A stretch of 44,653 nucleotides of DNA from Ectothiorhodospiraceae bacterium (GCA_007125985.1 SLCE01000046.1:1-44653); one strand, 5' to 3'; counted from the stretch's first letter, positions 33,822 to 42,076 are shown. A program made the numbers and translations. The notes: generated from the sequence alone by a model not told the origin.

Positions 33822-34898
33822 TCAGGTATCCTGATGTGGGGCCGAGCGCCGGAGAAGAACCAGGCTGTCACTGCGCTGCCCGACGGCCCGGGCAAGACCT
33901 GCCGCGGCCTGTTGCAACATATCACTCACCGAGTCATCGCTCTGGTACACGGCGCCCCCCATGCGCAGGCACAGACCTTCAAGCCCGGGAAAGCTCTCGG
34001 CGAGTAGCTGACCGAAGGCCGCCTGGAGTTCAGCGGAGCGTTGCTGCAGGCCGGCCTCCGGGCTACGCGGCAAGAGAACGGCGAAGGTTCCGGGTTCCAG
34101 CACGAAAGCGTAATCCATGCGGCGCAGCAGCGCGGGCAGCACCGCGCTCCAGCAGCCGAGCAGCTGCTGCATCTCCCGGCTGCCGGGTCCCGGCCCGGCA
34201 TCGCCGGCAGCGATGGTCAGCAGGATCAGACCAAGCGGATCACCATAGCGGCTGGCACGATCAAGCTCGGCATTGAGCATGCGGTGGAAGTGCCCCTCGC
34301 GAAACAGGCCGGTGGTTTCCTCCGCCAACGTGGCCGGTTCGCTACCCGCACCAGGCCGATCACGCTCATCCAGGGTCGGCGCCTCCAGGCAGTGCCGGTG
34401 GACATACCCCACCAGCTGTCCCAGCAGGGCAAGTGTGTGTGTCTGTGTTTCAGCCAGCTGGCGCACTTCCCGGCAATACAGATGTATCGCGCCAAGCAGA
34501 CGACCCCCAGTTTGCACCGGCACCAGGACCACGCCGGCCGATCCTGCACCCGGGACCGGGCTGACATAACGGCTGGCAGCCCTCACGGACAGGCTGCGCA
34601 CCCGGGAGGGCACCGCCGGCAGAGGCTGGTAGTCCGCCGGCAACAGTCCGTACTGGTGATGAAGGCCGGTGGGGCCACCGGGGCGCGGGGACTCCACCCA
34701 GTACAACAGGGCCGCATCCGCGCCGGCCAAATCCGATAGCAGCCGTAACGCCGCCGTATCCCAGGCGGCCATCTCGACACGCCCGGCATGGCCGGCCAGC
34801 CACTGGACGCCACGCAACGCACGGCGCGCCAGCACATCGCCCTGTAGAGGACGCACGCCCCGGCCATCCGGCAGATTTCCTTCGATCAGTTTTTCCAC
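33822..34898 (-). CDS. GAF domain protein with degenerate GGDEF domain
   Basis: The 358-aa product has a GAF-like sensor region (about 40-170) followed by a GGDEF-type fold (about 195-350). The fold is recognised by LFREGHFHRMLNAELDRASRYGDPLGLILL, the usual entry to diguanylate cyclase domains. The active-site loop reads EPGTF (268-272) where GG(D/E)EF is expected, so cyclic-di-GMP synthesis is very unlikely. No inhibitory RxxD site is obvious. It begins with GTG, with AGGAGG 11 bases upstream, which is rather far. It follows relA on the same strand after 50 bp and may be co-transcribed. The role is unknown; GTP or cyclic-di-GMP sensing is only a guess. Confidence 0.75.
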   Translation of the reverse strand: MEKLIEGNLPDGRGVRPLQGDVLARRALRGVQWLAGHAGRVEMAAWDTAALRLLSDLAGADAALLYWVESPRPGGPTGLHHQYGLLPADYQPLPAVPSRVRSLSVRAASRYVSPVPGAGSAGVVLVPVQTGGRLLGAIHLYCREVRQLAETQTHTLALLGQLVGYVHRHCLEAPTLDERDRPGAGSEPATLAEETTGLFREGHFHRMLNAELDRASRYGDPLGLILLTIAAGDAGPGPGSREMQQLLGCWSAVLPALLRRMDYAFVLEPGTFAVLLPRSPEAGLQQRSAELQAAFGQLLAESFPGLEGLCLRMGGAVYQSDDSVSDMLQQAAAGLARAVGQRSDSLVLLRRSAPHQDT

Positions 34899-34948
34899 GG
34901 GCCAGCCAACCTCCTGCTGCGGGGCTGCCGGGCACAGTGACGGGCTGA

Positions 34949-37156
34949 CTACACCCGTCGCCGCACGTCGACCACATTGCGCAGGGAGGCGATCTTGTCC
35001 ATCAGCCTGCTCATCTGCGCCACATCGCTGATTTCCAGCGTCAGCGTCATCCGTGCACGATGATCATCTTTGCCTGTCGAGGTGTTCACGCCCAGGACAT
35101 TCAGCTTCTCATTGGTAAGGATAGCCGTGATATCCCGGAGCAGGCCCTGGCGGTCATAGGCATCCACCTGGATATCCACGGGATACTTCTGATCACCCGA
35201 GGCCCTCCAGCTCACTTCTACCAGTCTGTGCTCATCCGTCTCCATGAATTGCCGCACATTCTGGCAATCGCGCCGATGGATGGTCACGCCCTGTCCCTGG
35301 GTGATGAAACCAATGATGGGATCTCCCGGCGCCGGCTTGCAGCAGCGGGCCATACGCGTCAGCAGATTGCCGACACCGTAAATGGTCACTTCGTCCTTAC
35401 CGTCGGCGGACTTGCTCGGCCGACTGGTGACCGGCAATTGGTCACCACGCCGGGGTAACACCAGCTCACCCAGCAAACCGGCGATCTGACCGGCGGTGAT
35501 GTCGCCACGGCCAAGCGCGGCAAGAAAATCCTCCAGCCGAGGGAAGCGGGTTTTCTGCGCCAGGTTTTCCAGGTTGACGTCCCGCAGACCCAGCCGATGC
35601 AGTTCGCGATCCAACTCCTGGCGCCCGGCGGCCACGTTCTTGTCGTGATCCTGCTGCTTGAACCAGGCGCGCACCCGGGACCGGGCCCGGGACGTGCGCA
35701 GATAGCCCCGAGCCGGATTCAGCCAGTCGCGGCTGGGGCTGCTGGTCTTGGAGGTGAGTATCTCCACCTGGTCACCGTTACGCAGCTCGTAGGTCAGGGG
35801 GACAATACGGCCGTTGATCTTCGCGCCCCGGCATCGGTGTCCAATGTCGCTGTGGATGTGGTAAGCAAAATCCAGCGGCGTGGCGCCCCGTGGCAGGTCA
35901 ATGACATCGCCCCGGGGGCTGATCACGTAGACCCGGTCCTCGAATACCTCGGCCTTGAAGCGATCAATGAAGTCCTCGGCCCCGTTTTCCTCACGCCCCC
36001 ATTCAAGCAGCTGCCGCAGCCAGGCGATCTTCTGCTCGAAGCGACTGTCACGGCCACCGCCTTCCTTGTAGCGCCAGTGGGCGGCAACGCCCAGTTCCGC
36101 CTGCTCGTGCATCTCATGGGTGCGGATCTGCACTTCCAGCGTCTTGCCCTCGGGGCCGATCACCGCGGTATGCAGCGACTGATAGTTGTTCTCCTTGGGC
36201 GTGGCGATGTAGTCGTCGAACTCCTTGGGAATATGCTTCCAAATGCTGTGCACCACCCCCAGGGTGGCGTAACAGGCGGCCACGTCATGCACCATGACGC
36301 GCAACGCCCGGATGTCGAACAACTCATGAAAATCCAGCCCCTTGCGCTGCATTTTCTTCCAGATGCTGTAGATATGCTTCGGCCGGCCGTACACCTCGGC
36401 CTCGATCCCCGCCTGCTTCAACGCCGTGGTGAGTTGCTCGGTCACCTGCCGGATGTAGCGCTCACGGTCCTGCCGTTTCTCCTGCAGGAGGCGCGCAACG
36501 CTCTTGTAGGTTTCCGGCTGCAGATAGCGGAAGCAGAGATCCTCCATCTCCCACTTCACATGCCAGATACCCAGACGGTTGGCCAGCGGCGCGTAGATCT
36601 CGATGGTTTCGCGGGCAATCAGTCGCTGGCGTTCTTCCGGGAGGGTCTTCAGCGTGCGCAGATCGTGCAGCCGTTCGGCAAGCTTCACGAACACCACCCG
36701 AATATCCTGGGCCATGGCCAGTAGCATCTTGCGCAGAGCTTCGGTCTGGGCGTCGCGGCTCACAGTGGCTTCCGGCTGCTCCCGCAGTTCCTTGACCACG
36801 TCCATGCGCTCCACGCCTTCCACCAACTCCACCGCGTCGCGATCACACTGCTCACGCAATTTCGACCAGCGGGCGCCCGCCAGCTGCGGGATATCGTGCA
36901 GCATGCCAGCAGCCACGGTATGCACATCCAGTTTGAGACTGAACAGGATGGTGGCCACCGACAGGGCATGTTCAAAGTACGGCTCACCGGATGAACGGCA
37001 CTGGCTGCCGCACACCGCCTGAACGGTATCCCAAGTGTGCGCCAGCAGGGCGCGATCCTCTGCGCCGGGATCCACGCCGACGGCGGCCAGCCAGTTATCC
37101 AGACTGACTTCGCCGCTGGCAAACAGATCACTCAGATCGTCAGTTACGCTGACCAT
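34949..37156 (-). CDS. relA: GTP pyrophosphokinase RelA, (p)ppGpp synthetase
   Basis: RelA makes (p)ppGpp on stalled ribosomes. The product is 735 aa from ATG at 37154-37156. The N-terminal HD region keeps His63 and HD at 87-88 but lacks the following Glu-Asp of hydrolases, so it is probably inactive, as in E. coli RelA. The synthetase has YGRPKHIYSIWKKM and the EFDD motif at 312-315, typical of RelA rather than bifunctional Rel/SpoT. TGS (VISPRGDVIDLPRGATPLDFAY), helical and C-terminal ACT domains follow. It diverges from lexA across 246 bp. Confidence 0.96.
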   Translation of the reverse strand: MVSVTDDLSDLFASGEVSLDNWLAAVGVDPGAEDRALLAHTWDTVQAVCGSQCRSSGEPYFEHALSVATILFSLKLDVHTVAAGMLHDIPQLAGARWSKLREQCDRDAVELVEGVERMDVVKELREQPEATVSRDAQTEALRKMLLAMAQDIRVVFVKLAERLHDLRTLKTLPEERQRLIARETIEIYAPLANRLGIWHVKWEMEDLCFRYLQPETYKSVARLLQEKRQDRERYIRQVTEQLTTALKQAGIEAEVYGRPKHIYSIWKKMQRKGLDFHELFDIRALRVMVHDVAACYATLGVVHSIWKHIPKEFDDYIATPKENNYQSLHTAVIGPEGKTLEVQIRTHEMHEQAELGVAAHWRYKEGGGRDSRFEQKIAWLRQLLEWGREENGAEDFIDRFKAEVFEDRVYVISPRGDVIDLPRGATPLDFAYHIHSDIGHRCRGAKINGRIVPLTYELRNGDQVEILTSKTSSPSRDWLNPARGYLRTSRARSRVRAWFKQQDHDKNVAAGRQELDRELHRLGLRDVNLENLAQKTRFPRLEDFLAALGRGDITAGQIAGLLGELVLPRRGDQLPVTSRPSKSADGKDEVTIYGVGNLLTRMARCCKPAPGDPIIGFITQGQGVTIHRRDCQNVRQFMETDEHRLVEVSWRASGDQKYPVDIQVDAYDRQGLLRDITAILTNEKLNVLGVNTSTGKDDHRARMTLTLEISDVAQMSRLMDKIASLRNVVDVRRRV

Positions 37157-37261
37157 GATCAGGAATATGCCCCTGCACCCGCAGGCCTCATCGCCGTCTG
37201 CCGCCACCGCGACCCGACCGCCCGGGCCGTGGGCGCCGTTGGTTGAACACAAAGCGCTGGC

Positions 37262-37267
37262 ATTGTA
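37262..37267 (-). promoter_or_regulatory. Candidate relA promoter (-10)
   Basis: TACAAT reads on the minus strand about 105 bp before the relA ATG. The -35 at 17 bp (CTGGTA) is poor. The 246-bp relA-lexA spacer holds this, the lexA promoter and two LexA operators. Confidence 0.4.
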
Positions 37268-37341
37268 CCCGCCCGGCCCGGGGATACCAGCCCGCCGACC
37301 CGGTGAAACACTGGTGCATTCTCCGGCGGGCACACACCGGC

Positions 37342-37370
37342 TTGCCACCGTCTGGATTGGTGTATATATT
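37342..37370 (+). promoter_or_regulatory. Promoter of lexA
   Basis: TTGCCA (37342-37347) and TATATT (37365-37370) are separated by 17 bp, about 32 bp before the lexA ATG. Both LexA operators overlap or follow the -10 box, as expected for self-repression. Confidence 0.7.
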
Positions 37371-37375
37371 AACAC
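37360..37375 (+). promoter_or_regulatory. Second, weaker LexA operator over the lexA -10 box
   Basis: GTGTATATATTAACAC has the SOS layout of two 4-base arms around 8 AT-rich bases. It differs from CTGT/ACAG by one base in each arm. It covers the -10 box and lies 18 bp, centre to centre, from the stronger operator. Confidence 0.55.
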
Positions 37376-37377
37376 TA

Positions 37378-37393
37378 CTGTTCAAATAAACAG
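37378..37393 (+). promoter_or_regulatory. LexA operator (SOS box)
   Basis: CTGTTCAAATAAACAG matches the gammaproteobacterial SOS box CTGT-N8-ACAG perfectly. It lies 9 bp before the lexA ATG and just downstream of its -10 box. It predicts damage-inducible transcription of lexA and the imuA-imuB genes behind it. Confidence 0.92.
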
Positions 37394-37402
37394 GATTCAT
37401 TC

Positions 37403-38023
37403 ATGCAATCCCTGACACCGCGCCAGACCGAGATCCTCCAGTTCATCAAGGATTTCATTGCCGAACACGGCTTCCCCCCCACGCGGGAGGACATCAAGCG
37501 CGGGCTCGGTTTCCGCTCCCCGAATGCCGCGGAAAGCCACCTGCGCGCACTGGAGCGCAAGGGCGCCCTGGAGCTGCAGGCCGGCTCATCACGGGGCATC
37601 CGGCTGCTGGGTCAGGATCATGAACCGGAAACCGCCGGCCTCCCCATTATTGGTCAGGTTGCCGCCGGTAGCCCGCTATTGGCTGAGGAACATATCCGCG
37701 GCCGCTGCGCGCTTGATGCCGGCCTGTTCAACCCCAAGGCCGATTACCTGCTCGCCGTGCGCGGCATGAGCATGCGGGACGCCGGCATTCTGGACGGCGA
37801 TCTGCTGGCCGTACACAGCACACGCGAAGCGCGCAACGGCCAGATCGTGGTCGCACGCCTACAGGACGAGGTCACGGTCAAGCGCTTCCGGAAAGACGGC
37901 AGCCACGTCTGGCTGCTGCCGGAAAACCCGGAATTCGAACCGATTGAAGTGGACTTGCGGAAGGAACCGCTGGTTATCGAAGGCCTTGGCGTCGGGCTGA
38001 TCCGCAACGGGCTACCGCTCTAG
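37403..38023 (+). CDS. lexA: SOS response repressor LexA
   Basis: LexA represses SOS genes and cuts itself when activated by RecA filaments. The product is 206 aa. The N-terminal winged helix ([40 protein letters not shown]) binds DNA. The cleavage site is Ala88-Gly89 in VAAGSP. The catalytic Ser123 (GMSMRDAGI) and Lys160 (VTVKRF) are in place, each four positions later than in E. coli. A perfect SOS box and a second weaker one precede it. imuA follows after 66 bp without an SOS box of its own. Confidence 0.97.
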   Translation: MQSLTPRQTEILQFIKDFIAEHGFPPTREDIKRGLGFRSPNAAESHLRALERKGALELQAGSSRGIRLLGQDHEPETAGLPIIGQVAAGSPLLAEEHIRGRCALDAGLFNPKADYLLAVRGMSMRDAGILDGDLLAVHSTREARNGQIVVARLQDEVTVKRFRKDGSHVWLLPENPEFEPIEVDLRKEPLVIEGLGVGLIRNGLPL

Positions 38024-38089
38024 CCACCCCGCGCCAAACCGAGGGCAACAGGAACAGGATGCCCGCCTACAGACACAGCGAGGTCCTCC

Positions 38090-38932
38090 ATGAACGACGC
38101 ACTCGAGCAACTATTGCAGGAACCGGCGATCTGGCGCGCCGGTGACAACGGGCTCCCCTGGGCAGGACACATTGCCAGCGGGTTCGCCGAACTGGATGCT
38201 GCGCTCCCCGGTGGCGGTTGGCCCGACAGCGCACTGACCGAACTGCTGCACGACCAGCATGGCATTGGTGAGCTGCGCCTGTTCATGCCTGCCCTGGCCC
38301 GCCTGAGTCGCGCCGGGCGCTGGATCGCGCTGATTGCCCCGCCCCATATTCCTTACGCACCCGCCCTTGCGGCCCAGGGCGTGGACCTTTCTCGCATACT
38401 CCTGGTGCACCCACGCCGACAGCAGGATGCCCTCTGGGCCCTGGAACAGGCGTTGCGTTCCGGGACCTGTGCCGCGGTGCTCGCCTGGCCCGGCAGCAAC
38501 ACTACGGCACAGCAGCTCCGGCGACTGCAACTGGCTGCGGAAGCCGGACAAAGCTGGGGGGTACTGTTCCGCGGCAGCGCCTGCGCCGAGCAGGCCTCCC
38601 CCTCCGCACTGCGGCTGCACCTGCAGACAGGGGACAGCGAACTGGCCCGGCTCAAGCTGATCAAGTGCCGGGGCGCCCTGACACGGCAAAGCATACAGCT
38701 TGACCTGGAGAACCCGCGCACGCGCGCACTTCCGATTCGTCCATCCACCCCGGCTCCTGCGGCTCCGACCGGGCTCACCGGACATTCCCGCTGGCAACAG
38801 CGGCCACAACCAGCCCGCCCGCAGCCGGATCCTCAACCCCAGCTACCCTTGCCGCTGGGCAGCGCGCCGGCCCCCGGTGGCGGCGATCCACAGTGGCTAC
38901 GCCTGGTGCACCACCGGCACGAACGCTGCTGA
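38090..38932 (+). CDS. imuA: Translesion synthesis accessory protein ImuA (SulA/RecA-like)
   Basis: ImuA partners ImuB in the SOS-mutagenesis cassette of many bacteria. The product is 280 aa. The core (about 25-210) resembles the RecA-like SulA/ImuA fold, with GFAELDAALPGGGWPDSALTELL typical of the family. No intact Walker A is present. The C-terminal 70 residues are Pro/Gln-rich and probably disordered. They hold QLPLPL (251-256), which fits the hexapeptide sliding-clamp motif QLxLxL. It lies behind lexA with no promoter of its own visible, so it is probably SOS-induced by read-through. Confidence 0.88.
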   Translation: MNDALEQLLQEPAIWRAGDNGLPWAGHIASGFAELDAALPGGGWPDSALTELLHDQHGIGELRLFMPALARLSRAGRWIALIAPPHIPYAPALAAQGVDLSRILLVHPRRQQDALWALEQALRSGTCAAVLAWPGSNTTAQQLRRLQLAAEAGQSWGVLFRGSACAEQASPSALRLHLQTGDSELARLKLIKCRGALTRQSIQLDLENPRTRALPIRPSTPAPAAPTGLTGHSRWQQRPQPARPQPDPQPQLPLPLGSAPAPGGGDPQWLRLVHHRHERC

Positions 38933-38947
38933 AACATCCAGGCAGGC

Positions 38948-38974
38948 CCCGCCGGGCTGAATGGCACCGGCGGG
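38948..38974 (+). repeat. GC-rich hairpin between imuA and imuB
   Basis: CCCGCCGG (38948-38955) and CCGGCGGG (38967-38974) form a perfect 8-bp stem with an 11-base loop. No U-tract follows. It may lower ImuB expression relative to ImuA or be a processing site. Confidence 0.4.
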
Positions 38975-39021
38975 CGAAACAGCAGCCGGCATGTGCATGA
39001 AACAACAGCGTTCCCCTGATC

Positions 39022-40449
39022 ATGCTCTGGTTAGCATTGCATCTGCCGCGCTTTCCCCTGGAGGCCCGGAGCCGGGCCCAGCAGGCACCCGGCCCCTGCG
39101 CCCTGGTGGAGGCCGGGCGCATCACCCATGTCAACACAGTAGCCGCGGAAGCCGGCATTCAGGCCGGCCTGGGTCTGAGTGCTGCCCGATCACTGGCGCC
39201 CGACCTGCAGCTACTGGAACGCCATCCCGCCAGTGAAGCGCAAGCCCTCCGGCAACTGGCCGACTGGGCACTGCAGTTCACCAGCCAGGTCAGCCTCCAA
39301 CCACCGGACACGTTGTTACTGGAACTGGGCGGCAGCCTGCGCCTGTTCGGCGGTCTGGACACACTGATGACCATGCTGACCCAGGCGCTGGATCAGCTCG
39401 GCTACAGTCATCAGCAGGGCACCGCGCCCACACCCGTGGCTGCCTGGCTTCTGGCCCGGCACGGAGACCCGGAGCCGGTACGGGACCGGAGCGCACTACC
39501 GCAGCGCCTTGCTCCGTTACCCTGCATTCTGTTGCCCTTGGACACAGCCCGGCAACGGGCCCTTGCGGGCCTGGGCATTCGCACCCTGGGTGACCTGATG
39601 GCATTGCCATCGAAAGACCTGGGCAGGCGGCTGGGTCGCACCCCCATGCAACTGCTGGAACAGGCCTTGGGCCAGCGCCCCGACCTCCGCCCGCAGCACC
39701 AGCCCGCACGGCATTATCACGGCCATTTGGAGTTCCCCGCCGCCGCGCATTCCAGCAAGTCCATCCTGTTCGCCCTGCAACGCCTGCTGCGGGAACTGGC
39801 CGGGCTGCTGCATGGCCTGGAAGCGGGCGTGCAGCAATTGGAGCTGGAACTGGCGCACCATCGCCGCAACCCCACCCGGCTACGCCCCGGGCTGATGCGG
39901 CCCAGCCGTTCGACAAAGCGTTGGCTCATGGTGTGCCGGGAACGCCTGGAGCGCCAGGCCCTGCCTGCTCCTGTCATCGCCATCGACTTGCGCGCCGACA
40001 CGCTACTGCCCCTGGCACCGGAAGCGCTGGCGCTGCTGGACGCAGAAGTGCAGGAAACCCCGGACCGCTGGCTGGAGCTTACCGAACGGCTGAAGGCCCG
40101 CTTGGGGGGGCGGACCATTTGCGGGCTCGGCACCCGTGCCGAACACCGCCCGGAACAGGCCTGGCAGACACTGCCACCGGAACAGAGCCCACAACAGCGG
40201 GCCAACCCGCACCGCCCATTGTGGTTGTTGAAACAGGCCGAGCCCCTGGTGGTACGGCAAGGCCAGCCTTGCTGGAACGGCCCGCTCGTGCTCTGCCAGG
40301 GCCCGGAACGCATCGAAACCGGCTGGTGGGATGGGCACGACATCAGTCGTGATTACTATCAGGCCCGAGCTGCCAATGGCGCCCTGTTGTGGGTCTATCG
40401 CGACCGCAGGCCACCTCGCGGCTGGTATCTGCATGGCTTTTTCGGATAA
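39022..40449 (+). CDS. imuB: ImuB, catalytically inactive Y-family DNA polymerase-like protein
   Basis: ImuB is a Y-family polymerase homologue that acts as an adaptor in SOS mutagenesis. The product is 475 aa. The fold is recognisable, but the first acidic motif reads LALHLPRFPLEA in place of a D-x-D-x-F/Y pattern. The S(I/L)DE motif reads LLLELGGSLRLFGG, so catalytic Asp residues are missing, as in known ImuB proteins. A helix-hairpin-helix region (LAGLGIRTLGDLMALPSKDLGRRLG) and a little-finger domain follow. The C-terminal WYLHGFFG end is typical. No dnaE2 (imuC) follows. The ribosome site is weak and a hairpin lies upstream. Confidence 0.92.
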   Translation: MLWLALHLPRFPLEARSRAQQAPGPCALVEAGRITHVNTVAAEAGIQAGLGLSAARSLAPDLQLLERHPASEAQALRQLADWALQFTSQVSLQPPDTLLLELGGSLRLFGGLDTLMTMLTQALDQLGYSHQQGTAPTPVAAWLLARHGDPEPVRDRSALPQRLAPLPCILLPLDTARQRALAGLGIRTLGDLMALPSKDLGRRLGRTPMQLLEQALGQRPDLRPQHQPARHYHGHLEFPAAAHSSKSILFALQRLLRELAGLLHGLEAGVQQLELELAHHRRNPTRLRPGLMRPSRSTKRWLMVCRERLERQALPAPVIAIDLRADTLLPLAPEALALLDAEVQETPDRWLELTERLKARLGGRTICGLGTRAEHRPEQAWQTLPPEQSPQQRANPHRPLWLLKQAEPLVVRQGQPCWNGPLVLCQGPERIETGWWDGHDISRDYYQARAANGALLWVYRDRRPPRGWYLHGFFG

Positions 40450-40467
40450 CGCCAAGACACCGGTCAT

Positions 40468-40496
40468 TTGACACCAGGCACTCCCCTGCATAGGGT
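40468..40496 (+). promoter_or_regulatory. Candidate promoter of the amino-acid ABC transporter operon
   Basis: A perfect TTGACA (40468-40473) is followed at 17 bp by TAGGGT (40491-40496). It lies in the 181-bp spacer between imuB and the binding-protein gene, leaving a leader of about 130 nt. Confidence 0.45.
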
Positions 40497-40630
40497 CAAA
40501 AGAGGCCAACGGCCCGGAATGGCTCCGAAATCATTGCAAATGCACGGATTTCCGCCGGCATGTCCGTGCTCACGACGTATCACCGCGGGCCGCGCCCCGC
40601 CTCAAGCCCGGCGCAGCAACGGAGTTCGCC

Positions 40631-41365
40631 ATGAAACGGTTGCACAATCTGCTGATCGGCCTGTTACTGATGGCCGCTATCCCTCTGGCCCAGGCCGACC
40701 GCCTCACAGTGGCCATCCCATCCTCCTTTGTACCGTTCATGTTCCAGGAAGACGGCGAGTGGACCGGCTTCGAAGTGGAGCTCTGGGAGACCATCGCCGA
40801 GGAGAACGGCTGGGAGTTTGAGTACAACACCATGAACTTCTCCGGCATCATCACCGCGCTGCAGACCGGCCGGGTGGATGCCGCCATCGCCGCCATCACC
40901 ATCACGTCCGAGCGGGAGGAGACCATGGACTTCTCCCACGCCTACTACGACAGCGGCCTGATGCTGATGGTGCGCGCGGATAATGACGAGATCCAGAGTA
41001 TCGACGACCTGGCCGGAAAGCGCCTGGCCGTCACCACTGGCACCACCAGTGACAACTTCGCGGAGGAGAGTCTGCCGGACACCGAGCTCACCCGGTTCTC
41101 CCGTGCCGAACAGGCCTACCTGGAAGTCCGCTCCGGCCGTGTGGACGCCGCCCTGCACGACACACCCAACGTGCTTTACTACATCGAGACCGCCGGCGAT
41201 GGTGATGTGAAGGCTGTGGGCGAGAACCTGGAAGCCCAATCCTATGCCATGGCCTTTCCCCGCAACAGCGAACTGCGCAACGCGGTCAACATCACCCTCC
41301 TCGCGATGATGGAAGACGGCCGCTACGCGGAACTCTACGAACGCTGGTTCGGCGAAGCGCCGTAA
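40631..41365 (+). CDS. Periplasmic amino-acid-binding protein of an ABC transporter (GlnH-like)
   Basis: This solute-binding protein of family 3 delivers a polar amino acid, probably glutamine, to its permease. The product is 244 aa. A signal peptide is visible (basic MKRLHN, hydrophobic core, cut after AQA near residue 22). SBP_bac_3 blocks follow: GFEVELWETIAEENGWEFEY, GRVDAAIAAITITSEREETMDFS and LEVRSGRVDAALHDTPNVLYYI. The start has a GGAG upstream. The exact ligand cannot be read from the sequence. Confidence 0.92.
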   Translation: MKRLHNLLIGLLLMAAIPLAQADRLTVAIPSSFVPFMFQEDGEWTGFEVELWETIAEENGWEFEYNTMNFSGIITALQTGRVDAAIAAITITSEREETMDFSHAYYDSGLMLMVRADNDEIQSIDDLAGKRLAVTTGTTSDNFAEESLPDTELTRFSRAEQAYLEVRSGRVDAALHDTPNVLYYIETAGDGDVKAVGENLEAQSYAMAFPRNSELRNAVNITLLAMMEDGRYAELYERWFGEAP

Positions 41366-41372
41366 GCCCACC

Positions 41373-41396
41373 GGGAGCCCCGGCACCGGGGCTCCC
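41373..41396 (+). repeat. Stable hairpin between binding-protein and permease genes
   Basis: GGGAGCCCCG (41373-41382) pairs perfectly with CGGGGCTCCC (41387-41396) across a 4-base loop, 8 bp after the binding-protein stop. No U-tract follows. Stems here commonly protect the binding-protein message so that it outnumbers permease. Confidence 0.6.
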
Positions 41397-41419
41397 CCAC
41401 CGATCCGGAGAACCCGCCC

Positions 41420-42076
41420 ATGGATTTCCGCTGGGACGTGGTGTGGAATGCGCTGCCCCAGATGGTGGACGGCGCGCAACTCACTGCCCAGATCACGCTG
41501 CTGGGCATTGGTGGCGGCCTGCTAATCGGCACACTCTGCGGCCTGATCACGGCATTTCGCGTGCCGGTGCTGCACTGGCTGGTGTTCGTGTATGTGTCAG
41601 TCATCCGTGGCACACCCATCGTGGTGCAGGCCATGTTCATCTATTTCGCCCTGCCGCTGGCGATGGACATCACGCTCTCGGGCTTCGCCGCCGCCTCGCT
41701 GTGCCTGGCCCTGAATGCCGGCGCTTATATCACGGAGATCGTCCGCGGCGCCGTGCAATCCATCGACAAGGGGCTTCAGGATGCAGGGCTGGCGCTGGGC
41801 CTGTCCTACCCACAGGTGTTGCTGAGCATCGTCGGCCCGCTGGCCTTCCGCCGCACCATTCCTCCGCTGGGCAACCAGTTCATCATCAGCCTGAAGGATT
41901 CCGCCCTGTTTCTGGTCATCGGCGTGGCGGAACTGGCCCAGCGCGGTGAACAACTCACCGCGCAGACCGGCCGGGCACTGGAGATCTGGACCGCTGTCGC
42001 CGTGTTCTACCTCATCATGACCTTCATCCTGGCCATGATCATGCGCCTGATCGAACGGAGGATGCGCATCCTGTGA
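41420..42076 (+). CDS. Amino-acid ABC transporter permease (GlnP/HisM type)
   Basis: This is the membrane channel of a polar-amino-acid ABC importer. The product is 218 aa with about five membrane helices. The N-terminal LPQMVDGAQLTAQITLLGIGGGLLIG is typical of the HisM/GlnP family. The EAA loop that contacts the ATPase reads DAGLALGLSYPQVLLSIVGP. The blocks YVSVIRGTPIVVQAMFIYFALP and LNAGAYITEIVRGAVQSID also match. One gene only, so a homodimeric permease is expected. Its stop overlaps the GTG start of the ATPase gene. Confidence 0.95.
   Translation: MDFRWDVVWNALPQMVDGAQLTAQITLLGIGGGLLIGTLCGLITAFRVPVLHWLVFVYVSVIRGTPIVVQAMFIYFALPLAMDITLSGFAAASLCLALNAGAYITEIVRGAVQSIDKGLQDAGLALGLSYPQVLLSIVGPLAFRRTIPPLGNQFIISLKDSALFLVIGVAELAQRGEQLTAQTGRALEIWTAVAVFYLIMTFILAMIMRLIERRMRIL

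Noticed and set aside
34949-37156. Bifunctional Rel/SpoT enzyme instead of RelA
   Set aside because: The HD region lacks the Glu-Asp of hydrolases and the synthetase has EFDD rather than RFKD, so a synthetase-only RelA is the better call.
38024-38089. A separate LexA box in front of imuA
   Set aside because: No CTGT-N8-ACAG or close variant is present in the 66-bp lexA-imuA spacer; SOS control by read-through from lexA is simpler.
39835-39852. QLELEL in ImuB (residues 272-277) as a clamp-binding motif
   Set aside because: It lies in what looks like a beta strand of the little-finger domain within folded sequence, where this pattern is common by structure rather than by clamp binding.
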